From Pusillibacter faecalis (GTDB taxonomy: Bacteria > Bacillota > Clostridia > Oscillospirales > Oscillospiraceae), in contig NZ_AP023420.1 in the NCBI RefSeq assembly GCF_018408705.1, forward strand, positions 1,116,001 through 1,180,000: a DNA stretch of 64,000 nucleotides, given 5' to 3'. This document shows, piece after piece, positions 25,628 to 34,507 of this stretch; the first letter of the stretch is position 1; each line of letters starts with the position of its first letter. The translations under genes were made by a program, and so were the position numbers. Under the pieces are notes generated by a model. The model was not told the origin of the DNA and searched no databases. It saw only the letters and a program-made list of their open reading frames with translations.

Positions 25628-27244
25628 TCAGCCCCACAGGGCGGAGAGCATAGGAATCACCTGTTTCTTTCGGGAGAGGATCTTGGGCAAAAATGCACAG
25701 TTTCCATGGTCTCCCTTGATATTGAATGCCTGTTGGATGGTCTCCTCATCTCCTGTAAACAGAAGCTGCGTGCCGTCCAGCAGTACATCGGTGATCATCA
25801 AAATCACCGTGTCCAGGGACTGCTCCTTCCGGATTCGATTCATCACCTGGAGGAACTCCGCTTTTCTCTCCAACAGGCGCTCCGAGTCCATACATGTGAC
25901 CTGTCCCACCGCCAAATCGTGGCCGGCAATGTGAAACTCCTTGTAATCCGTCTTCAAAATGGTCTCCGCACTCTTGTCATCTCCACAGGTGGAGGAGAAA
26001 ATCGCCTTGCCCAGCTCCTCCAGGGAGAGATTCGCAATGCGGGCCATCCGATTGGCAACGTTGATATCCCGCTGGGTACAGGTGGGAGACTTGAACATTA
26101 CCGTATCTGAGACAATGGCGGCAGCCATCAGCCCTGCCATTTTTGCCGTGGGCATCAGCCCCTTTTCCTGGTACATGCCCGCCACAATCGTGGTGGTGCT
26201 TCCCACCGGCTCATTGCGGACATATATGGGATTGTTGGTTTGAATGTCCGCCAGTCGGTGGTGATCCACAATCTCCAAAATCTCCGCCTGATCCAGCCCC
26301 ACCACGGACTGGGCCTTTTCATTGTGGTCCATGAGGATTACCTGCTTGCGGCGGGGCCGCAGCAGATGAAACCGGGACAGCGTCCCCACCACCTTTTCGT
26401 TTTCATCCAAAATAGGGTAGGCCCGGAAGCGGCTCTCCAGCACCGTGTTGCGCACATCATCAATATAATCGTCCAGATGGAAGCTGACAAGGTCAGCACT
26501 TTTACAGATATGGGAGATGGGCAGTGCATGCCAAATCAGGCGTACCGCCTGATAGGGATCGTAAGGGGTAGACATCAAGCAAGTCTCCGTCTCCACATTG
26601 AGAAGCTCCTGCGGAACCTCCGCCTGACAAACAATGATGCAGCTCACGCCGATTTCCAGCGCACGCCGAATCATATCCGGCTGGTCTCCGCAGACCACAA
26701 TGCTGTTGGGATTGGAAAAGAGCAGGTTCTCCCGGCAGGTGGGCAGTGCGATCACCACCTCGCCAGAAACCTCGTCCCGCAGCTCCCCGCCGGCATTGAG
26801 AATCTCTCCCTCGATGACGGAGAGCAGATTGTATACCGGCATGCTGGAAACCATCGGGTTGCGGACCGAGCGCATGTCATAGTTGGCCACGTCCCCAGCG
26901 GAGAGCATGCCATACAGCGTCCCATCCTCGTTGGCCACTGGCAGCACAGAAATCCGGTCTGCCTGCATGGTCTGCCAGGCCCGGCTGATTGTGGCAGCGG
27001 CGGAGAGTGTGGGCGGCGTGTCGTAGTCCAGGTCCCGTACCTGTGTACGCACATTGCTAATGAGGCGCGGAGGCTGAAAACCGAAGCGCTCCAGAACGGT
27101 ATGGGTCTCATCGCTGATCTGGCCCAGGCGGGCTGCCTGATACTGCCGCTGCCCCAGAGCATTCTTCAAGGCGGCATAGGCCATGGCGGAAACGATTGAG
27201 TCTGTATCCGGATTCCGGTGGCCGGTGATATAGACAGTGTCCAT
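25628..27244 (-). CDS. CBS-domain manganese-dependent inorganic pyrophosphatase
   Basis: 538 residues, a family II pyrophosphatase with an inserted regulatory region. The DHH part starts YITGHRNPDTDSIVSA (metal ligands His9, Asp13, Asp15). CBS domains (about 65-125 and 245-300) flank a DRTGG domain; then ILEIVDHHRLADIQ and the DHHA2 domain follow, ending in the SRKKQ substrate site (524-528). It hydrolyses pyrophosphate; in relatives AMP/ADP inhibit and diadenosine polyphosphates activate through the CBS region. ATG 27244 was chosen for its GGGAGGAA site; an upstream ATG adds unrelated residues. Confidence 0.92.
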   Translation of the reverse strand: MDTVYITGHRNPDTDSIVSAMAYAALKNALGQRQYQAARLGQISDETHTVLERFGFQPPRLISNVRTQVRDLDYDTPPTLSAAATISRAWQTMQADRISVLPVANEDGTLYGMLSAGDVANYDMRSVRNPMVSSMPVYNLLSVIEGEILNAGGELRDEVSGEVVIALPTCRENLLFSNPNSIVVCGDQPDMIRRALEIGVSCIIVCQAEVPQELLNVETETCLMSTPYDPYQAVRLIWHALPISHICKSADLVSFHLDDYIDDVRNTVLESRFRAYPILDENEKVVGTLSRFHLLRPRRKQVILMDHNEKAQSVVGLDQAEILEIVDHHRLADIQTNNPIYVRNEPVGSTTTIVAGMYQEKGLMPTAKMAGLMAAAIVSDTVMFKSPTCTQRDINVANRMARIANLSLEELGKAIFSSTCGDDKSAETILKTDYKEFHIAGHDLAVGQVTCMDSERLLERKAEFLQVMNRIRKEQSLDTVILMITDVLLDGTQLLFTGDEETIQQAFNIKGDHGNCAFLPKILSRKKQVIPMLSALWG

Positions 27245-27274
27245 GTGTGTTCCTCCCACGGTATGATTACTGTT

Positions 27275-27304
27275 ATTATGCTTCCCCAAGGAACGGTTTG
27301 TCAA
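27275..27304 (-). promoter_or_regulatory. Promoter of the pyrophosphatase gene
   Basis: On the minus strand TTGACA (27304-27299), 18-nt spacer, CATAAT (27280-27275). The leader is short, about 25 nt. Confidence 0.65.
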
Positions 27305-27320
27305 CGGCAGTTTTGATCGG

Positions 27321-27350
27321 AAAACCGCGCAAAACGATCGTTTTGCGCGG
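27321..27350 (-). terminator. Terminator of the pyrG/peptidase unit
   Basis: A perfect 26-nt palindrome (27325-27350) with CCGCGCAAAACG as its first half, followed on the minus strand by TTTT. It lies 6 nt after the peptidase stop. Confidence 0.75.
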
Positions 27351-27356
27351 CAATTC

Positions 27357-28430
27357 TTACAGAACCAGCAGCTCCTTGGGAGCTTTGGTCAAATTCTGAC
27401 AACCGTCCTGAGTCAAAAAGAGCACATCCTCAATGCGCACTCCCATCTTTCCCGGCAGGTAAATCCCCGGCTCTGCGGAGATCACCGCCCGCTCCGGCAA
27501 GGGCTTATCATTGAGCTGCGAGGCATTGGGACTCTCGTGAATCTCTACCCCTACCCCGTGGCCGAAGCTGTGGCCGAAGTATTCGCCATAGCCGGCGGCG
27601 TCAATCACAGCCCTTGCGGCCGCATCTACCTCACGGCCCGTGGCACCCGCCCTAGCTGTAGCAATCCCCGCTTTTTGTGCGCAGAGCACCGTCTGGTACA
27701 CTTCCCGCATCTCATCTGTCACGTGACCCACTGCCACGGTGCGGGTCATATCGGAGCAATAGCCGTGATAGACGCAGCCAAAATCCATGGTGACAAACTC
27801 GCCCGCCTGAATTAGCTTTTCTGAGGGCACACCGTGGGGAAGACTCCCATTCGGCCCAGACACCACAATGGGATCGAAGGACTTGTCCTCCGCTCCGTAG
27901 TGAAGCATCCGATACTGAATCCGGGCGGCGATCTCCTTCTCTGTGATCCCTGGCCGGATATCGTTCAAAATGTCCTCCAGCGCCCGCTCCGCGATCCGCT
28001 GGGCGGCGGTCAGCGCCTCCAGCTCCTCCGGGTCCTTCTGCGCCCGCAGCTTCCACAAAAGCTCTGTCGCCGGGACCAACTCGCAGGACAGCGCCTTCTG
28101 ATAGCGCGCGTGTTCCTGCACCGTCATGCAGGCGTCCTCAAACCCCATGCGTCCGATGTGATCGCTGGACACCACTTCCGCCAGCAGGTCGGCATAGCCG
28201 TGCCCATGGCCGGTCTCCCGCAGCTGCGCGTTTTGAATGCAGCGTCCGGCCGCCTCCGTATAGCGGGCGTCCGTAAAGTAGTAATTTTTTTTGCGGGTGA
28301 TGAGGGCTGCGCCATCGGTCCCCATCGAGTGAAAGCCCGTGGCGTAAAACCGGTTGGCCTCCCCAGTCAGCAGTATGGCGTCCAGGCCATACGACTCCAG
28401 CTGCACAGCAATTTTCTCAAAGTGATTCAT
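27357..28430 (-). CDS. Xaa-Pro peptidase, M24 family
   Basis: 357 residues. A creatinase-like N-terminal domain (about 1-130) precedes the pita-bread M24 domain. Metal ligands are in [19 protein letters not shown] (two Asp), [16 protein letters not shown] (His), [11 protein letters not shown] and [10 protein letters not shown] (Glu). It cleaves the bond before proline in peptides; PepP-type aminopeptidase and PepQ-type dipeptidase cannot be separated by eye. The ATG at 28430 lies within the end of pyrG (14-nt overlap), with AAGGAG upstream, so it depends on pyrG transcription and probably translation. Confidence 0.88.
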   Translation of the reverse strand: MNHFEKIAVQLESYGLDAILLTGEANRFYATGFHSMGTDGAALITRKKNYYFTDARYTEAAGRCIQNAQLRETGHGHGYADLLAEVVSSDHIGRMGFEDACMTVQEHARYQKALSCELVPATELLWKLRAQKDPEELEALTAAQRIAERALEDILNDIRPGITEKEIAARIQYRMLHYGAEDKSFDPIVVSGPNGSLPHGVPSEKLIQAGEFVTMDFGCVYHGYCSDMTRTVAVGHVTDEMREVYQTVLCAQKAGIATARAGATGREVDAAARAVIDAAGYGEYFGHSFGHGVGVEIHESPNASQLNDKPLPERAVISAEPGIYLPGKMGVRIEDVLFLTQDGCQNLTKAPKELLVL

Positions 28431-30048
28431 CCATATTCTCCTTTCCCTGCATCTGTTCCAGCGCGGCCTTGACAAATCCGTAAAACAGCGGATGGGGGCG
28501 GTCGGGGCGGCTTTTGAACTCCGGGTGGAACTGCGCACCCACAAACCAGGGGTGCTGAGAAAGCTCCACAATCTCCACCAGCCGTCCGTCCGGAGACAGG
28601 CCGGACAGCACCATCCCCTGCTCCTGCATCTCACTGCGGCAGTCGTTTTGAAACTCAAACCGATGGCGGTGCCGCTCGGAGATTTCCGCCGTCCCATACA
28701 GCGCGCGGCTGCGTGTGTTTTCCGCCAGCACACAGGGATATTTTCCAAGACGCATAGTCCCGCCCTTATCTGTGATGTGCATCTGATCCGGCATTAAGGC
28801 AATGACAGGGTGCCGGGTCGTCTCGGAGAACTCAGCGGAGTTGGCGTCCGCCCACCCCAGCACATGTCTGGCGAACTCCACAACTGCCATCTGCATTCCC
28901 AGACAGATGCCGAAGAAGGGAACCCTCTGCTCCCGTGCGTATTGAATGGCGCGGATCATTCCCTCGATCCCCCGCTCTCCAAAGCCGCCGGGCACCAAAA
29001 TCCCTCCGCAGCCTCTCAGAGATGCCTCCAGATTCTGCTCTGTCAGTTCCTCAGAGTCAATCCAGGCAATCTCCACTACGGCATCGTTAGCGGTGCCTGC
29101 GTGGTGCAGCGCCTCCACCACGGATAGATAGGCGTCGTGCAGCTGGGTGTACTTTCCCACCAGTGCGATGCGGACATGCCTGTGAGCCTCCTTTTCCCGC
29201 CGGACCATGGCACTCCACTCCCGCAGGTCCGGCTGGTAGGTGATCAGGCCCAGCTTCCTGCAAACCACCTCGTCCAGCCCCTCCTTTGCCATCAGCAGCG
29301 GCACTTCATAGAGTGTCTCAGCTGTGGCATTTTGAATCACGCAGTCCGGCTGTACGTTGCAGAAAAGGGCGATCTTTCTGCGGACCTCCTCAGTCATGGG
29401 TGCGTCACAGCGGCACACCAGGATATCCGGTTGAATACCCAGACTCAGCAGCTCCTTGACCGAGTGTTGGGTGGGCTTTGATTTCAGCTCCCCGGTTCCG
29501 GGGACCTGAACAATCAAGGGCACATGGATAAACAGCACGTCTCCGTGCGGCCGCTCCGCCGCCACCTGACGGATGGCCTCCAAAAAGGGCTGAGACTCAA
29601 TATCCCCTACGGTTCCGCCCACCTCTGTAATGACAACATCCACATCCTCGGCGGCCATGGCATAGACCCGGCTTTTGATTTCATTGGTGATATGGGGAAT
29701 GATTTGCACGGTTGCCCCTAGGTAATCTCCCCGCCGCTCCCGGTTCAGCACGGACCAGTAAATTTTCCCAGAGGAGATTGAGGAATTGCCGGACAGGTCC
29801 TCATCCACAAACCGCTCATAATGGCCCAGGTCCAGATCTGTCTCCGCCCCATCGTCTGTGACAAAGACCTCTCCATGCTGATAGGGACTCATCGTTCCCG
29901 GGTCCACATTGATATAGGGATCAAATTTCTGGTTGCGCACTCGGACACCCCGCTGCTTCAGAAGCCTCCCCAGGGATGCCGCGCAGATTCCCTTCCCCAG
30001 GCCGGACACCACGCCGCCGGTAATGAATACGAACTTTGTTGACATCAT
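28417..30048 (-). CDS. pyrG: CTP synthase
   Basis: 543 residues, full length. The synthetase domain begins [20 protein letters not shown] and contains [20 protein letters not shown] and [14 protein letters not shown]. The C-terminal glutaminase has [13 protein letters not shown] and the nucleophile Cys in [17 protein letters not shown], with His/Glu in [11 protein letters not shown]. It makes CTP from UTP, glutamine and ATP. Two adjacent ATGs (30048, 30045) are both usable with AGGAGGAGGG upstream. A leader of about 200 nt with stable hairpins precedes it. Confidence 0.97.
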   Translation of the reverse strand: MMSTKFVFITGGVVSGLGKGICAASLGRLLKQRGVRVRNQKFDPYINVDPGTMSPYQHGEVFVTDDGAETDLDLGHYERFVDEDLSGNSSISSGKIYWSVLNRERRGDYLGATVQIIPHITNEIKSRVYAMAAEDVDVVITEVGGTVGDIESQPFLEAIRQVAAERPHGDVLFIHVPLIVQVPGTGELKSKPTQHSVKELLSLGIQPDILVCRCDAPMTEEVRRKIALFCNVQPDCVIQNATAETLYEVPLLMAKEGLDEVVCRKLGLITYQPDLREWSAMVRREKEAHRHVRIALVGKYTQLHDAYLSVVEALHHAGTANDAVVEIAWIDSEELTEQNLEASLRGCGGILVPGGFGERGIEGMIRAIQYAREQRVPFFGICLGMQMAVVEFARHVLGWADANSAEFSETTRHPVIALMPDQMHITDKGGTMRLGKYPCVLAENTRSRALYGTAEISERHRHRFEFQNDCRSEMQEQGMVLSGLSPDGRLVEIVELSQHPWFVGAQFHPEFKSRPDRPHPLFYGFVKAALEQMQGKENMDESL

Positions 30049-30103
30049 CCTTCCCTCCTCCTATAAAAATACTATTTTTAGATGCAACGACCGTATCTCT
30101 GGC

Positions 30104-30191
30104 CCAAAAACAAGAAAAAGCCCAGCCGGACTCCTTTTGCGGCTAAAAGTCCCTGTCTTTTTCGGGACTTTCAGCTGCGATCCGCGGGCTT
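30104..30191 (-). promoter_or_regulatory. Structured pyrG leader, candidate attenuator
   Basis: Read on the minus strand, AAGCCC (30191-30186) can pair with GGGCTT (30123-30118). This closes a junction holding AAAGTCCC/GGGACTTT (30171-30164, 30152-30145) and AGCCG/CGGCT (30144-30140, 30128-30124). A U-rich tract TTTTTCTTGTTTTT follows directly. This looks like a branched terminator about 60 nt before the start codon. The transcript is predicted to start AGGAAAG, not with the G-run used in the Bacillus pyrG reiteration mechanism. Confidence 0.45.
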
Positions 30192-30262
30192 GTCTGTTCG
30201 ATTTTCGCGCTTGCGGTTTGCACCGCAAATCGCTGCTCAAAGTATTCCAAAAATACTTTCCT

Positions 30263-30291
30263 ACTATAACACTGCGTTTTTTCCTTGTCAA
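30263..30291 (-). promoter_or_regulatory. pyrG promoter
   Basis: On the minus strand TTGACA (30291-30286), 17-nt spacer, TATAGT (30268-30263). Predicted start near 30256, giving a leader of about 208 nt. Between here and the next plus-strand promoter (30433) I see nothing coding. Confidence 0.8.
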
Positions 30292-30432
30292 TGCCCCCTT
30301 TCCATCTGGACCCAATTTTTTAGCCGCCCTTGGGGAAGTCGGCAAGCCGCTCTGGAATTACGGCAGTTCTCCCCCCCCTATTTTGATAGCTAGAGGCCAA
30401 AGTTCCCCCTCTGATTTTGTAAAAAACGCCGG

Positions 30433-30461
30433 TTGACTTTACCTGTTTAAAGTTATATATT
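30433..30461 (+). promoter_or_regulatory. Promoter of the ABC importer
   Basis: TTGACT (30433-30438), 17-nt spacer, TATATT (30456-30461). It leaves a leader of about 175 nt before the binding-protein gene. Confidence 0.6.
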
Positions 30462-30552
30462 GAAAAAGTGATTTGAGGCGGCTGTGAAGTACAGATTTTT
30501 TTATCCCGCCAGTTTTCCCCTTGACCGGCATTCTGTTCTTCTTTATCTGGCC

Positions 30553-30603
30553 CGGCAGATCACATTGCCACATAAAAAGCGGCCTGCCCGAGCTGCCGTT
30601 TTT
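30553..30603 (+). promoter_or_regulatory. Candidate attenuator in the ABC importer leader
   Basis: AAAAAGCGGC (30574-30583) and GCTGCCGTTTTT (30592-30603) form a terminator-like hairpin with a bulge, ending about 40 nt before the start codon. CGGCAG (30553-30558) can instead pair with CTGCC (30584-30588) or CTGCCG (30593-30598), giving exclusive structures. No T-box sequence is present. The ligand, if any, is unknown. Confidence 0.35.
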
Positions 30604-30644
30604 AATCAAGATCCTGCAAGTTTGAAAGTATGGAGGAAACGATC

Positions 30645-31649
30645 ATGATGAAAAAGAAGTTCCTTGCTCTGCTTCTCTCCGGCGTCATGGCCCTGAGCCT
30701 GGCTGCCTGCGGCGGTTCTCAGGATGATGCCGTGAGTGACGACAACACCGATGATACTACCGCTGACGGCAAGACCTATACGGTCGGTATCATCCAGCAA
30801 CAGCAGCACGTGGCACTGGACGCCGCCACAGAAGGCTTTCAGGATGCCCTGAAGGAGCTGTTGGGTGACAGCGTTACTTTTGATCCTCAGAATGCCTCTG
30901 GTGATTCTGCAAACTGCTCCACGATTGTGGGCGGTTTTGTCTCCGCAGGCGTGGATCTGATCATGGCAAACGGCACCACCGCTCTGCAGGCTGCCATGGC
31001 TGCCACTGAAGAAATTCCCATTTTGGGCACCTCTATTACGGAGTACGGCGTGGCTCTGGGCATCGACGGCTTTACCGGCACCACCGGCACCAATATCTCC
31101 GGCACCTCTGATCTGGCTCCTCTGGATCAGCAGGCCGCCATGGTGCAGGAATGGTTCCCGGATGCCGGCACAGTAGGACTGCTGTACTGCTCCGCGGAGC
31201 CTAACAGCAAATACCAGGTGGATACTGTCCAGGGATATCTGGAGGAGATGGGTTATACCTGCAAGCAGTTCTCCTTCTCCGACTCCAACGACCTCTCGGC
31301 CGTTGCCACCACCGCCTGTGCGGAGAGCGATGTCCTTTATGTCCCCACGGACAACACCGCCGCCAACAATTCTGAGCTGATCGGCAATATCTCTCTGGAT
31401 TCCGGCACGCCTGTGATTGCTGGTGAGGAGGGTATCTGCAAAGGCTGCGGCGTTGCGACGCTGACCATCAGCTACTATGACATTGGCTACAAAACCGGCG
31501 AAATGGCCTATGAGATTCTGGTAAACGGCGCCAATCCCGCCGAGATGCCGATTGAGTATGCCCCGCAGTTCACCGCCAAGTACAATCCCACCATGTGTGA
31601 GGCCCTGGGCTTGACCGCGCCCGACGGCTATGAGGCTGTGACGGAATAA
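30645..31649 (+). CDS. ABC transporter substrate-binding lipoprotein (TrpX-like family)
   Basis: 334 residues. A lipoprotein signal ends SLAAC with Cys22, followed by an acidic linker. The mature part (KTYTVGIIQQQQHVALDAAT, LIMANGTTALQAAMAAT, VGLLYCSAEPNSKYQVD) fits the ABC_sub_bind family, whose best-known Firmicute members belong to TrpXYZ importers. The ligand here is not known: tryptophan is possible, but other aromatic or nucleoside-like molecules are too. ATG 30645 has GGAGG 8 nt upstream. A strong terminator separates it from the permease gene, so the binding protein is likely made in excess. Confidence 0.85.
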   Translation: MMKKKFLALLLSGVMALSLAACGGSQDDAVSDDNTDDTTADGKTYTVGIIQQQQHVALDAATEGFQDALKELLGDSVTFDPQNASGDSANCSTIVGGFVSAGVDLIMANGTTALQAAMAATEEIPILGTSITEYGVALGIDGFTGTTGTNISGTSDLAPLDQQAAMVQEWFPDAGTVGLLYCSAEPNSKYQVDTVQGYLEEMGYTCKQFSFSDSNDLSAVATTACAESDVLYVPTDNTAANNSELIGNISLDSGTPVIAGEEGICKGCGVATLTISYYDIGYKTGEMAYEILVNGANPAEMPIEYAPQFTAKYNPTMCEALGLTAPDGYEAVTE

Positions 31650-31671
31650 TCAGCAGAGGAGAAATCCCTGT

Positions 31672-31712
31672 AAAAAGAGGTGGAAAAGGGCTTCCCTTTT
31701 CCACCTCTTTTT
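31672..31712 (+). terminator. Intercistronic terminator after the binding protein gene
   Basis: Stem AAAAAGAGGTGGAAAAGGG with its full complement (31694-31712) and a 3-nt loop CTT, ending in Ts: 19 perfect pairs. It would strongly cut read-through into the permease gene, which has its own candidate promoter. Confidence 0.92.
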
Positions 31713-31721
31713 GCTATACTA

Positions 31722-31750
31722 TTGAAGTCTATAGCCATTTTTATTATCAT
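31722..31750 (+). promoter_or_regulatory. Possible promoter of the permease/ATPase genes
   Basis: TTGAAG (31722-31727), 17-nt spacer, TATCAT (31745-31750), right after the intercistronic terminator and 28 nt before the permease start. Confidence 0.45.
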
Positions 31751-31777
31751 ATCCAGGGAATTGGGAGGCGTTTCATT

Positions 31778-32731
31778 TTGAACATCATGCACTTGGTCAA
31801 CGCCCTGCCGGGCGTGGCCGCTCTGGGCCTTATCTGGGGCATCATGGCCATCGGCGTCTATATCACGTATCGGATTTTGGATGTGGCCGATCTGACGGTG
31901 GATGGCACCATGGCCACTGGCGGCGCCACCTTTATCATGCTGACCATGGCGGGCGTTCCCCTGCCTGCTGCCCTGCTGGGGGCTTTTCTTGCAGGGATGC
32001 TGGCGGGGCTTGTCACGGGGTTATTCCACACCGCCTGCGGTATTCCGGCAATTCTGGCCGGCATTTTAACCCAGTTGGCGCTGTACTCTGTCAATCTGCG
32101 GATCATGGGACAGGCCAACCGCCCGATCAGCTCCCGGCAGTATACCTTGCTGGTGGACCAGCAGAGTGTGCGCAGCCTCAGCCTTGAGAATCCCATCTTC
32201 ACAGTTGCCATTTTTGTGATTATGATCATTGCCCTGCTCTACTGGTTTTTCGGCACAGAGCTGGGTTCCTCCCTGCGTTCCACCGGCTCTAATCCCAATA
32301 TGTCCCGGGCTCAGGGGATCAACACCAATTTTACCACGGTTTTGGGCCTGATGCTCTCCAACGGTCTGGTGGCTCTCTCCTCTGCGCTTCTGGCTCAATA
32401 CCAGGGGTTTGCCGACGTCAATATGGGCCGGGGGGCCATTGTCATTGGTCTTGCCGCCGTGATTATCGGTGAGGTGATTTTCGGCAAGCTCTTCCACAAC
32501 TTTGCCTTGAAGCTGTTAACGGTGGTGTTTGGCGCCATGCTCTACTACCTGGTGTATCAGGTGGTGATCTGGCTGGGTCTGAATACTGATGACATGAAGC
32601 TGATCACCGCTCTGATTGTGGCTGTCTTTTTGGCGCTGCCCTACTGGAAGGGAAAATACTTCCGTGTCAAACCTGCCAAGAGTCTGTCAAAGCCGGAGTC
32701 CAAGCTGGAAGGGGGCGACCACAATGCTTGA
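31778..32731 (+). CDS. ABC transporter permease (BPD_transp_2 type)
   Basis: 317 residues with about eight to nine membrane helices. RILDVADLTVDGTMATGGAT and RSTGSNPNMSRAQGINT are typical of permeases paired with ABC_sub_bind proteins. It forms the import channel. The start is probably TTG 31778, which has GGGAGG 9 nt before it; ATG 31787 would leave a poor spacing. Its end overlaps the ATPase gene by 8 nt. Confidence 0.88.
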   Translation: MNIMHLVNALPGVAALGLIWGIMAIGVYITYRILDVADLTVDGTMATGGATFIMLTMAGVPLPAALLGAFLAGMLAGLVTGLFHTACGIPAILAGILTQLALYSVNLRIMGQANRPISSRQYTLLVDQQSVRSLSLENPIFTVAIFVIMIIALLYWFFGTELGSSLRSTGSNPNMSRAQGINTNFTTVLGLMLSNGLVALSSALLAQYQGFADVNMGRGAIVIGLAAVIIGEVIFGKLFHNFALKLLTVVFGAMLYYLVYQVVIWLGLNTDDMKLITALIVAVFLALPYWKGKYFRVKPAKSLSKPESKLEGGDHNA

Positions 32732-33518
32732 AGTCAAACAGATCTGGAAAACCTTTAATGCTGGGACCGTCAATGAAAAGCAGGCTCTGCGGGGCATCAG
32801 CCTAACGCTGAATGACGGAGATTTCTGCACAGTCATTGGCGGCAATGGCGCCGGAAAATCCACCCTGCTCAACGCCGTGGCCGGGACCTTCCCTGTGGAC
32901 GCTGGGAGCATCTCTCTAGGCGGCGTGGATGTCACCAAGCTGCCGGAGCACAAGCGGGCGCAGTATATTGGCCGAGTTTTTCAGGACCCTATGCTGGGAA
33001 CCGCTCCCACCATGCAGATTGAGGAGAACCTGGCGCTGGCCGCCCGCCGCGGAAAGAGCCGTGGCCTACGCTGGGGAATTACCAAAACAGAGCGGGAGGA
33101 CTATATCCAGCGCCTGAAAATTTTGGACTTGGGGTTGGAGGAACGGCTCACCAGCAAGGTGGGGCTGCTCTCCGGCGGCCAGCGGCAGGCCCTCACGCTG
33201 CTGATGGCCACATTGATCAAGCCCCAGCTGCTCCTGCTGGACGAGCATACTGCCGCCCTGGACCCCAAGACCGCCGCTAAGGTGCTGGATGCCACAGACC
33301 GTCTGGTTGCCAAGGATCACCTAACCACACTGATGATTACCCACAACATGAAGGATGCCATCTCCCACGGCAACCGGCTTATCATGATGTATGAAGGGCG
33401 AATTGTCATTGACGTGTCCGGCGAGGAGAAAAAGAAGCTGACGGTTCCACAGCTTCTGGATCTGTTCAGCAAGGTCAGCGGAAGCGATGAGGCTGACGAT
33501 AAGCTGCTGCTTTCCTGA
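32724..33518 (+). CDS. ABC transporter ATP-binding protein
   Basis: 264 residues. Walker A GGNGAGKST, signature LSGGQRQALTLLMA, Walker B LLLLDEHTAALD with His replacing the more common Pro after the Glu (as in this subfamily), and switch His in MITHNM. It powers the preceding permease. ATG 32724 has GGGGGCGA upstream and lies inside the permease end. Confidence 0.92.
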   Translation: MLEVKQIWKTFNAGTVNEKQALRGISLTLNDGDFCTVIGGNGAGKSTLLNAVAGTFPVDAGSISLGGVDVTKLPEHKRAQYIGRVFQDPMLGTAPTMQIEENLALAARRGKSRGLRWGITKTEREDYIQRLKILDLGLEERLTSKVGLLSGGQRQALTLLMATLIKPQLLLLDEHTAALDPKTAAKVLDATDRLVAKDHLTTLMITHNMKDAISHGNRLIMMYEGRIVIDVSGEEKKKLTVPQLLDLFSKVSGSDEADDKLLLS

Positions 33519-33566
33519 TATCATGGGGCGGAGCAGAGTGTGCGCCCTCTTTTTTGGAGGTATCTG

Positions 33567-34400
33567 ATGAAACTTGTCACCTTTTTGTATCAAGGACGGG
33601 AGATTCCTGGCATTCTAGAGCATGATACCGTCCGTCCTCTGCCCTGTGCCAGCATGCAGGCCCTGATTGAGTCCGGCACCGTCCCGGAGCCAGCCGGTGA
33701 ATGGCTGCCCCTTTCCATGGTAACCCTGCTTGCTCCGATCCCGCATCCTCGGCAGGATATCATCTGTCTGGGAATCAATTACCGTGATCATGCGGAGGAG
33801 GCGGCCCGTTTCAGCGGCGATGCCTTTCGGAAGGAGCGGCCGATCCCCATCTATTTCTCCAAGCGGGTGGCGGAAGCCGTGCCGCCTAACGGCTGGATTA
33901 ATAGCCACCCTGGCCTTGTGGAGCAACTTGATTACGAGGCGGAGCTGGCGGTTGTGATCGGCAGGACCGCCAAGGATGTCCCTGCCAACCAGGCTGGCGA
34001 GTATATCTTTGGCTATACAATCCTCAACGACGTATCCGCACGGGTTCTGCAAACCGCTCATAAGCAGTGGTATTTCGGCAAGGGGCTGGACGGCTTCACT
34101 CCGATGGGCCCCTGGATTACAACTGCCGATGAAGTTGCCTTTCCGCCAGCCCTGGCAATCTCCTCCAAAGTCAACGGCGAGCTTCGCCAGCATTCCAACA
34201 CCAGCCTCTTGATGACCGGCATTGCCGAGATCATTGAGGAGCTCTCCTCCGGTATTACCTTGTTGCCGGGCACAATCATTGCGACCGGTACTCCCGCCGG
34301 TGTGGGCATGGGCTTTGACCCCCCCAAATTTTTAAAAAGCGGTGATGTTGTGGAATGTACCATAGAGGGCATCGGCACTCTGTGTAACACAGTCCGCTGA
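33567..34400 (+). CDS. Fumarylacetoacetate hydrolase family protein
   Basis: 277 residues. The FAH catalytic domain (about 65-277) is clear: IICLGINYRDHAEEAARF, PIYFSKRVAEAVPPNGWI, LDYEAELAVVIGRTAKDV (metal-binding Glu residues), FGYTILNDVSARVLQ and TGTPAGVGMGFDPPKFLKSG. Relatives cleave or decarboxylate acylpyruvates and hydroxy-keto diacids from aromatic or sugar-acid breakdown. The substrate is unknown. ATG 33567 has GGAGG 7 nt upstream. It follows the ABC importer by 48 nt on the same strand and may act on what is imported (inference). Confidence 0.87.
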   Translation: MKLVTFLYQGREIPGILEHDTVRPLPCASMQALIESGTVPEPAGEWLPLSMVTLLAPIPHPRQDIICLGINYRDHAEEAARFSGDAFRKERPIPIYFSKRVAEAVPPNGWINSHPGLVEQLDYEAELAVVIGRTAKDVPANQAGEYIFGYTILNDVSARVLQTAHKQWYFGKGLDGFTPMGPWITTADEVAFPPALAISSKVNGELRQHSNTSLLMTGIAEIIEELSSGITLLPGTIIATGTPAGVGMGFDPPKFLKSGDVVECTIEGIGTLCNTVR

Positions 34401-34463
34401 CAACGGCCGGGAGGATGCAAAAAAAGTTCCGCATCTATGCAGCGCTGCCTTCTGCGGCAAACA

Positions 34464-34501
34464 AAATCCTCTCCAACAGGGAATCCTGTTGGAGAGGATT
34501 T
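34464..34501. terminator. Bidirectional terminator between convergent genes
   Basis: AAATCCTCTCCAACAGG (34464-34480) and its complement (34485-34501) with loop GAAT, A-rich on the left and T-ending on the right. It serves the FAH gene (plus) and degV (minus). Confidence 0.88.
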
Positions 34502-34507
34502 AATCAT

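Noticed and set aside
30061..30345. Minus-strand frame of 94 codons upstream of pyrG
   Set aside because: It spans the pyrG promoter and the structured leader, so it cannot be translated from that transcript, and has no plausible start site.
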